Source: Callaeas wilsoni
Lineage: Eukaryota > Chordata > Aves > Passeriformes > Callaeidae
DNA length: 64,000 bases
Reading direction: 5' to 3'
Assembly (NCBI GenBank): GCA_013398955.1
Contig: VWPU01014165.1
Span: 186,001-250,000, forward strand
The position numbers were made by a program, and so were the translations under genes. Positions 53,337 through 64,000 of this stretch are shown here, in pieces (positions within the stretch are counted from its first letter, which is position 1; the number at the start of each line of letters is the position of its first letter). Under the pieces are notes generated by a model that worked only from the letters and a program-made list of their open reading frames with translations, did not search any database and was not told the origin of the DNA.

Positions 53337-56300
53337 GAGACTTCAAATGGACATGAACATAATGTCCATGCATTATGGAACCTCAAACTCTCCTTTATAT
53401 TCTCATTCAGAAACAAAGTGGCCTCAATTCTCTCCAGCTTAATTGCTTTCAACTTGAAGAAAATCACTGAGAGGGTGATTTAAATCAATCGTATAGCTTT
53501 TGCCTGGACATCTCAGTTCTGGAGGGAAAAAAAAAAAACCCCCGAAAAAATAGTGCTTCAAGACTTCCATTCCAAGGAGAACAATATGTCCATTTCCTGA
53601 GTCTCCTTCACCAAAACCAAATCCTAATTCATGGATCCATAGTCATTTATGTGAAAGATGAGCATTTTGAGTAGAAGCTTAGTTGGACTGAAGGCGAGGG
53701 ATGTGAGGACAGGCAGCAGAGTAACCACTGCAATCACGGGGAGAGCGTAAAGCTCCCGTGGGAGGCCACAGCTGGATCGGCTCTGCACGGCCCCAGGAAA
53801 CGCAGCTCATGGAGATTTATTCCTGCTCCTGCTGCTCCCGTGCCCAGCCCGGTTTGCTGAGACACTTCTGGTGTTTGGGGTCCAAAGGCAGCGGGCAAGG
53901 CTGGGCTGGGTGATGAAGATGCTGTGCTTTGACAGCTGAGCTCGCCAGGAGAACCTGAGCCCCTGAGAGAGGCACGGCACTGCATTCATGGTCCTGTGCA
54001 CCAAACTTTTGATAAGTGAAGAAAGGTCTTACTGACTTACAAGCTATTTTTCTTTTTTTTTTTTTTTAATTTTTCTTTTTACAAACCGCAGCTATCTTGT
54101 GATTTCATCAATGTTTTTGTATTCCCACTGATTTATTTTCATACTTGCTGACACTACTCAAATATTGCTCTTCTTAGTAGCAATATATGAAACCCATTAC
54201 GGGGCACATGCTGCATAACAAAAAAGGCTTTAGTTCATGCTTCATCAGTATTACTCTAGTTAGCTTTTTATTCTGCAGGCAATATTGCTTTAATACCAAG
54301 CCTCAGAACATCAGTTCTGAACTATTCTAATAACACTGCCAGCGTTCACTTTGCCAGCTTTTTCACAAAGGATTATTGCAAAAAAACAAAACATCCTTTA
54401 TCACTGCTATCAGTACCTGTTTTTTTCTGTGAATGCAACTTAGTTTGGGCACCAAATCCAGTCCACTTTCAGGTATATACAGAAGACTGGATATTAATTA
54501 CAATCATCCAGTTTTAATTTCAGTAATATTTGATTCATGAAAAGGTTTGCACAATAGCAAACACATCATTACTTGAGAACGTGCATGTAGCAAAACTGCT
54601 GTGTTTTTATCGTTTTGATTATAGTTGTCGCTTTCATCCAAACCAATAACCTGACATTGTTAATGAGTTCCTTTTTAATGCAGTTATGTCACGTGCTTGG
54701 TATTTTAATGCCTTCAGTTTTGTCAGTGACTCTGAGTCCTTTCCAACTGAGTTAGCTGACTTTGTCATACAAGCTCATATCTCTGCATGTTCATGAATCA
54801 GATTTTAAATATTTTTTACTTTGCTGGAGAAAAGAACCATAATTTCTCCTATTTTCTTCTTGCACATGAGTGCAGAATCATACCACCTTATTTTGGGAAG
54901 GAGAGCAGATGTGACAATACCCCTTCCTTCTTTTTCTTATCAAGAGCAGCAGCCTCAAGGTTTCCCAGTGAGCAGAGCTCTGCTGCTGCACTGGAATTGA
55001 AGTTTCAAGGGAGAAAAGATCCAGGGGAAAGGTAAAGGTGACAGAGTTTATGCCTCAGTTTAGTTACAACAATTTTAATTAAAAGATGAGATAGCAGAGA
55101 ACTGGAAGAAGTTTTCTAAAACCTGTGATCAGACAAAAAAATCTTTTTTCATAATTTTCTAGCAAGCATTTGAGCTAAAGGGATACTAACAAAGTGAAAA
55201 TATTTTTAAAAGGTTGTTGTTTTTTTTTTTTTTTTCTGATAAAGTATCTTTGCTTCTCTCATCTTATTTTGTCTTCTCTTTTATACCATCTCCAACTGCT
55301 CACAGCCTGAAAGAGGTGGAGGGGGAGGATGAGCAACAAAATATGAATTCTTAATGAAAACTTTCATATTATGATTAGTTACTACAAAGATTTTGGGGTT
55401 TTTTTTTGGTGTGGTTTTTCTTTTTTTTAATGAAGAAAATTCCTTTTCAGGTCATCTTTAAAACTTTTTTGAAGTGAGTGGGTCTTATATGTATCTTACA
55501 GCTCTTTGAAAATCTTCGTGACAAGAAAAGGAACTGAGCTCTTTTAATAATGGCATGTTATTAAACCACTAATGGTTTTGCTGTTTAAAAGTGAGCTTTA
55601 ATGATTATAACTCTCCTCTTTGATCAGCGGAAAACGGTGACTAATCTGAGAGGGAAAAAACCCCAAAGTTTTAGGACTCAGAGTCTCTCCTAAGCCTAGT
55701 GGCTGCTATAAAAGTTCAGAGACAAGAGAGTAAAAAGAGAATAAAAGAGGCAGCAAACAATAAGTGCAGATGTTTTATTTTTACCCTGAAATACTCCCCT
55801 GCCTAAATAACAATGACGCAAATAAAGAAAAACTATATGGCTTGACCTCTCCTGCTTTTTGTATTTCTACTCTTCCTCCACTACAAGAACCTTCATCTCC
55901 TCATTGATAGCTCCAGGCAAACACGAGGTGAATGCAAACTCTATTCATTGTGACTACACAGTGTCATTTCTGATTTGATTTTTTTTTTTTAACATAGGTA
56001 CAGAAAGAGAAGAAAAATAAAATTACTTTTAATAAATTTGACGTAGAAAGGTCCCTCTCCACCCCTTCACCAGTTGACTTGTTCCTTGCTGGCTGTTGTG
56101 GATTTACTAATGCACGATTTCCGGGCTGGCCTCGGGTGCTGTCCCATCAAACATTCCAAGAGACTTCACCCATCTTTCGTCCAAGATCCCACCGAGCAGG
56201 ACAGCTCTTGCTGGCTTACATGTCTAGCCATGGTGCCAAACAGCCCAAAACTATCATGAGCTGTCAGCCCAAAACTCTTTCTGTTTATGTCTTCAATCTC

Positions 56301-57667
56301 TTTGACTCATTAAGGACTGTTTTCCATCCTCTGGGATGACTTTTCCACACCCCAGGCACCATCTCCTGTGCACGGCTCTCTAATACGGAAAACTTTTCAT
56401 TCAATGATGTGGAAAACTTTTCCCATTCCCTTGGCTTTTTAATGCAAAGTGCTCAGTGGACCTTACATTGCATTTTGATCTGACCAGGAAAAGCAAACAT
56501 CCCACGAGGATGATCACACACAGCTTGAGAAAGAACATTTGCAACAGCCTCTAATCACCCTGGATGGCAACAAGGCTCACATGACCAACCCACAACTTCC
56601 TCCTCTTACCTCTACCAGATTTCAGAAGTAGAAAAAAATTAAGACTAAAATTAAAAAGTTAAAAAGGCAGAATTAACTCTTTCTTATGATTTTTCTTCTA
56701 GATGCCTCAAATATGGTATTTTGAAGCTGTTGTTCAACCCTGTTCTTATATGGAAAGCTGAATTTTGAAATGTCTTCTTACCCCATTGCTTCCTCCTATC
56801 CTCTTAAATTTTAGACTGAGGCAAATTTCCCTACTGTGTTTCACAAAATGACATTATGTATTTTTAATTAGCATTATTATTTTCATACTGTGAATGATAC
56901 TTCATACTATGGCTTTGATTTGAGCCATAGCAAAATCTGTGCTTAGAATCCTCAGAATCAAAGAGGAAGTCCACAGAATAATATTTTTATATTTTTTCCT
57001 CAGAACAAATTTCTGAGATGATGAAGTAGACAACTTCAGCTGTTAATTCTTCACTTGTTTCCCTTGCTCCCCTTTGTGAATCCCAGAGGTACCAACTGAT
57101 TGCTATTACAGACATAAAATGCAACAGAGTAATTTTTTTTTTGCTGTCGTGCATTTGTTTGTTTTTATTCCTGACTCACTAACATTACCAAGAAATGGTA
57201 CATAACACCATTACACATTAATAGCTGTTGTTCTTCAAACATCATCATAACACAATCTCTTCCTGTATGCATTTACAAATGTTGTGTGAAAGAAATAAGC
57301 GGAGCCTGTGGGTTCTTTTTGTATTTCTACACCATAGCAGAAGGAAAAGCCGATTAAAAGATTTATTCAAATATTTACATGACACACACTGTTGCAGTAT
57401 TAAAATGTGAGCTTGCTCCTTTTGCAAATCTCTTTAGCAGTCTTTTCTCCCCTTTGTTCCTAATGCAACTTTTAAATGGCAGTCACAAGTTTCAATGACT
57501 TCAGCCTGTAATCTTGCATCCCCTCTGGTTCTTCTTTTCCTCCTCCTCCTCTTCTCTCCCTACCTCCACCTACTCCACCTATTTTTTATATTGACCTGCA
57601 ATGTGCACTGGCAGCCCAAAAAGCCACTCAGGTCCTGCCTGCACCACAAAAATTGTGGGCAGGTCAA

Positions 57668-58234
57668 GGGAGAGGATTCTGCCCCTCTGCTCTGCTCTGC
57701 TGAGACTCCACCTGCAGTGCTGCCTCCAGCCCTGCGATCCTCAACACAGGAACAACGTGCAGCTGCTGGAGTGACTCCTGAGGAGGCCACAAAGATGCTC
57801 CAAGAGCTGGCGCCCCTCTGCTCTGGAGCCAGGCTGGGAGAGCTGGAGGTGTCCAGTGTGGAACAGGGGCGGCCCCGGGGAGACCTCAGAGCCCCTGCCA
57901 GGGCCTAAAGGGGCTCCAAGAGAGCTGGAGAGGGACTTGGGATGAGGGATGGAGTGACAGGAGAAGGGGGAATGGCTGCAAACTGAAGGAGGGCAGGGTT
58001 AGATGGCATATGGGCACGCGGTTTGTCCCTGTGAAGGTGGGGAGGCCCTGGCACAGGGTGCTCAGAGAAGCTTTGGCTGCCTCATCCCTGGAGGTGTCCA
58101 AGGCCAGGTTGGACAGGGCTTGGAGCAACCTGGGATAGTGAAGGTGTCCCTGTCCATGGCAGGGGTGGAACTGAATGAGTTTTAAGGTCCTTTCCCCCCC
58201 AAACCATTCTGGAATTCTATGATGATTCTATGGA
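57668..58234 (+). mobile_element. CR1 LINE, 3' ~570 bp including end of ORF2 region and 3' UTR
   Basis: This is the longest CR1 copy in the window. Recognisable successive segments are ATTCTGCCCCTCTGCTCTGC, CTGGAGTGACTCCTGAGGAG, GAGAGCTGGAGAGGGACTTG, ACAGGAGAAGGGGGAATGGC, AGGTTGGACAGGGCTTGGAG and AAACCATTCTGGAATTCTATG. The order is that of avian CR1 in sense orientation, ending in the ATTCTATGATGATTCTATGG tail. A stretch around 58000-58020 seems shortened relative to the family. Open frames of 137 and 76 codons overlap its 5' part and are degenerate transposon sequence, not genes. It lies antisense to LRP1B, about 4 kb from the exon at 62208. Confidence 0.92.
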
Positions 58235-61200
58235 GGTTCATGTAGGAGGTGTCTAAGCCATTTCCTCGCTCCCAATCCTGTTTCACACTCTGCTCCACAC
58301 GTCCTTCCCTGCTCCAGCCTTGCTCTGCACATCCTCTTTGCAATGTTACCCTGTGTAACCTCTAGCCACATGTCCTTGTGTTTGAACAGTTTTGTCAGTA
58401 GATGCTACCTCAATACCTGCCACATCTCAAATATTCTCCTTAAAGTTCATATTTTTCCATAAGCCTGGGAAATAAAGCAGAAAGTTATGGCTGACATCCC
58501 AAACAGCATCACAGCCATTGGTACAAGCTGCACATTTCTGGAACCAGGAGGTTGCAGCCTCATCTGCTCTTCCTGTCCTTTCCCGTTTCCTGGCATTCCG
58601 AAAGAGATCAGAAAATGGGTATGAGGAGAAATTGAGGCACCCTGGTATTTCTATTACTCCATGTAAGATGTCTGAGCTGTCTGATCAGGACTGAAGCACT
58701 CCTGTTTGGAGGGAACTGCAGCACATTCCCTGCCCCAAGGCATTTCTGCTTTGTGAAATGGTGCAGTACATTCTCTGTGGCCATTGTGGTGCAGTGGAAG
58801 GCAACAATTTACCTTGAACACTGGAGGCAATTAGGTAGACATATTTACAGAATAAACATATAGATGCACACAGTTAGCATTCCACAATATTAATTCCTAA
58901 TGTTCCTGAATGCATTCAAATACCACATAGCTTGAACAACAGGCACTTTATGCTTCTTATTAAATACAAAGAGATGCAGAGCCGTTAAAAAAAAAAAAAA
59001 ATGCTCTGTGTATAGGCATTTAGCTGGTTGTGGCAGAGCTGGGAGAGAACCTAAATCTGATCTGTCCTCTTGTGAGTTTTAAATGTGTTACCTTTGCTAT
59101 CATCAATGTCTGGTGATCAAAGTCTCATGAATATGCCAATGGAATACTGGCTGGAATACTTTGAAGAAACACTCCCCATCAGTACAGCAGACCTACACTG
59201 AGGATCTCAGCTAGACCTAAACCCATTCTAACACAGCTGGTATTTGTTTCACGTTGACAGTCAGCAGCACCATCATCAATTTTACACCAATTTCATGGAC
59301 CAGCAAAAGTAATTGCTTCTGTTCCTTGACCACCGCAGAAAAGAAGTCCTGTATTAAAATTTATCAAAGCTACGAACTGCAGACATATGGAGCCAAACAT
59401 CTTACTTCAAAGGCATTTGATAGATAATATATTATTGTAAAACAATTTATTCTCCCTCTCTGTTGCCAATTGCCTCTTTATTTCCTACTATCCTTGTCCC
59501 AGCTTTTCCTTCAATCCATGTTTCACTGCTAAGTCTAGGCTCTGAAGTGTTCCAGTGGTCAGTGGAGACACATCCTTTGCCTGTGGTAATTCTCTCCTTA
59601 ACAAATCTCTGATACTTACACTGTGGCACTGTTAATTGATATTCAGTTGATTTAAGAGATGAGTATCAGCACTGCAAAACCCCTAACTGGGTAAGCTACC
59701 AGTTCACAGGAGGAGGGAGGTATTTTTTCTGGTGGCTGTGCATTAGACCTAGTCTGAAATAGCCAAAACATCAAACACAATTCAGGTTGATAAAGTGCTG
59801 AAATCCTGCCAAAGTAACATGCTTAAATCAGAAACATAACAAACTTGGCTCTTCAAGAGCTGTATGAACAGCAGAATCTTTCTTCTATCAATTTCAAATT
59901 CAGTTTTATGAGAATCAACTTTTATGGAAAGTTCTTTCACTCCCTGTGTGATATGAAAGAAGCTTAGTAGCTCAAGTTCCATTGTAAGCTCATAGGAGAA
60001 TATATCAAACATCACCACTAAACATCTAACAGAACGTGCAGGCACAGAGATGTGAAAGTAACCACGCTCAGAAAAGATATTCCTGAATGCAGTGAGGGGA
60101 ACCATTTGGAATGAGCAAATTTTCCACCGTGCCTTGGTTGTTTTATGGATAAAAGCAGAATTTCTGGTTCACAACACAACTAAACTCATAACACACGGAC
60201 GTGAACGTGCAAGAACAGCAGGGCTTGACCCCGTGCTACTTCAGGAAGTTTATCACAGACATGAAGGCTTGGGATCACACTCTGAATTTCTTAGCATAGG
60301 AAATGGTTTCCTCTGTGCGAGCAGCAACTCGCTCATCCAGTGCTCAACTTGCAATATAGATTTAGCATGGATGTTTTTGTGATTTTTTTTTTTTAAAATA
60401 AACCTACCAACTTACCCAGACAGCAATATCACCCTAATACTTTGATCTCAAAATAAGTCTCAACTATGATCAGCATGAAAGAGTTAAAAGGATAAAAAAA
60501 AAAAGGACAGAAAACAAAAAGACAAAAGAAAGGATCAAGAGATTTTTAAACTGCCAGAATACTTTTTCATTATCTGTCTGCATACTGGATCAAAACCCAG
60601 TTGAAAACTAACAGAATTATTATATAAGCTGGGGTTTAGCAGTTAAAATGTATGTTAGGTATCCAACTAACAGAACAACATATTTCAGATAATTAATAAA
60701 AATGCCAATAAAACCAGTAAAGAAATAACTGCTGAACTGCAAAACATGTATTCTGAGAAAATGCTCCACCCAGCGCTTTCACCACAAAACAAATGGAGAT
60801 TGCTTAACAAGAATCACACTGTAAAATACCACGATCACTTGTGGCCTTTCCTCCAGGCCAGCACTTCCACCTCCCTAAAGCAGCCACTATTCACCTTGCA
60901 CGTGGCACTGGACGGGCGCCTCTCTGAGCAAGAACGGCTTGTAGCTGGCAGATAACAATTGCAGGAATACAGTCTCTCATTTTTCTGTCCCTCCTCACAG
61001 AACCAAAGGCTCGGGCACAATTCCTACATCCCTGACAGATAAGATTAGCTAATGACAAGCTTTGGATTCATCCAGTAAATCCAGCAAAGAATATACGAGC
61101 AAACGCATAGAAAAAAGGCTGCTGTCAGCAAATTTGAAAGCTTCAAGTTCTTTCAGATCAGAACTTGCAGAAAATCAATTTCTACATGAATTTTTATTTT

Positions 61201-62206
61201 TCTTTTAGAACAACTCTGCAGTCAGATCAAGTCAAGCTTACCATCTGCTGCAGAGAGAAATACAGCTATGCTCAATATTACATTATCAAACTTCTTTGTA
61301 AACTTTACATGCAAGCTGTTCCTGTCAGAATTTAAGTCATTGTGATAATGCACTTAATATTCGGTCAGGCTTTAAATAAAGACTGACAAAAGTCCACATA
61401 TGGATGACAAGCTGTTCTACAGTAAATATTTTTGTATTTACTGAGAAGGGGCTTATGGCAGATTAGGATATATTCCATCAGGCATTTTGGTCTGAACTAC
61501 TTACTGACTAATAAAACCAAGATAAAATCCCTTTTCAAAACTCTTCACCAAAATTTAAAGTTAACTTGATCCTATTCCTACTCCTATTTACTTATGCTTT
61601 TACACCATTATTGCTTGCAAATGTTTCTCAGCTGGTGGATGTTATAGAATGGAAGAAGTTAGTACCCTGTATTTTAAGCAAGGCTTAATTCCCAACTGGC
61701 ACTGAATGTAGCTATCTGTGGAACAGAAAAAGCAAATACAATGTAATTTTACCATTATAGCTGACCCTCTAAAGCACAGTAAAAATTCTTCCACTTTTTT
61801 GTGTAAATAAACTCATTAAACTCACTTCCAGTATTCCTGTAAATGAGAGGATACAGCATAAAAATCCTTCAAAAATTGCTTTCCCACGTACTCCAGTTAG
61901 AAACACAACTTAGCAAGCACAAAAGCAAATGTTGTGACAAGTAGGGATTAAATTGCTTTTTCAGTTTTGATTCCATTTGGAGAAGTTACAAGGCACATGC
62001 TGCAATAATTATTGCAATTAACACAGTTAACTCTTTGCTCCAAGTTCATTACACATTATTGCTATTTTATAGCAGCTATGCAAGTAACTCAATACAGCGA
62101 AGAAAACATAGTTTTTAAAACACCTGCATGAAACAGATACATTATGTGCAGTCACAGACAAGCATGCCTCACGTGAAATAAAGCCCAATGCAAAGAAATA
62201 ACCTTA

Positions 62207-64000
<1,794 letters not shown>

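Noticed and set aside
57495..57908. Plus-strand open frame of 137 codons
   Set aside because: Its second half lies in a diverged CR1 LINE copy and the first half is unrelated intron; it is not an intact transposon protein.

Overview
The window is a piece of a vertebrate, almost certainly avian, chromosome. CR1 LINE fragments in both orientations, an LTR-like block of a kind I associate with songbirds, AT-rich introns with A/C-rich simple repeats, and GT-AG splicing all point that way. The order and species are not determined.

One gene accounts for every coding sequence I can support. It lies on the minus strand and runs off both ends. Ten exons (62370-62208, 24642-24420, 21496-21325, 19210-19067, 17853-17617, 13249-13069, 10212-9993, 8344-8155, 3104-2982, 1413-1273, in transcription order) total 1,794 bp. 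They join in one open frame of 598 codons with matching phases at every junction and GT/AG at every boundary. The product is an internal piece of a giant LDL-receptor-family protein. In order it gives most of one YWTD beta-propeller, an EGF-like domain, a full second propeller, another EGF-like domain, and the first LDL class A module of the next ligand-binding cluster. Residue choices fit LRP1B better than its paralogue LRP1, and introns totalling about 59 kb across ten exons suit LRP1B. The region corresponds roughly to residues 300-900 of LRP1/LRP1B.

Layout on the + strand: 1-1272 is intron beyond the last exon seen, with a CR1 fragment; 1273-24642 holds nine exons split by introns of 1.2-5.1 kb; 24643-62207 is one 37.6 kb intron; 62208-62370 is the most upstream exon; 62371-64000 is upstream intron. 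The giant intron holds the window's most unusual structures: a five-unit 137-bp AT-rich tandem array (51331-52022) with an ambiguous base next to it, a very CpG-dense islet with a 21-bp duplication (about 27856-27990), an LTR-like block (28461-28770), a nine-unit TATC microsatellite, and a ~570 bp CR1 copy (57668-58234).

There is no operon, CRISPR array, RNA gene or second protein-coding gene that I can support. The many other open frames are short, low-complexity, transposon-derived or shadows of the exons. I found no convincing new biological system. The best leads are the tandem array, the CpG islet, and the sharp change in third-position GC between neighbouring exons.
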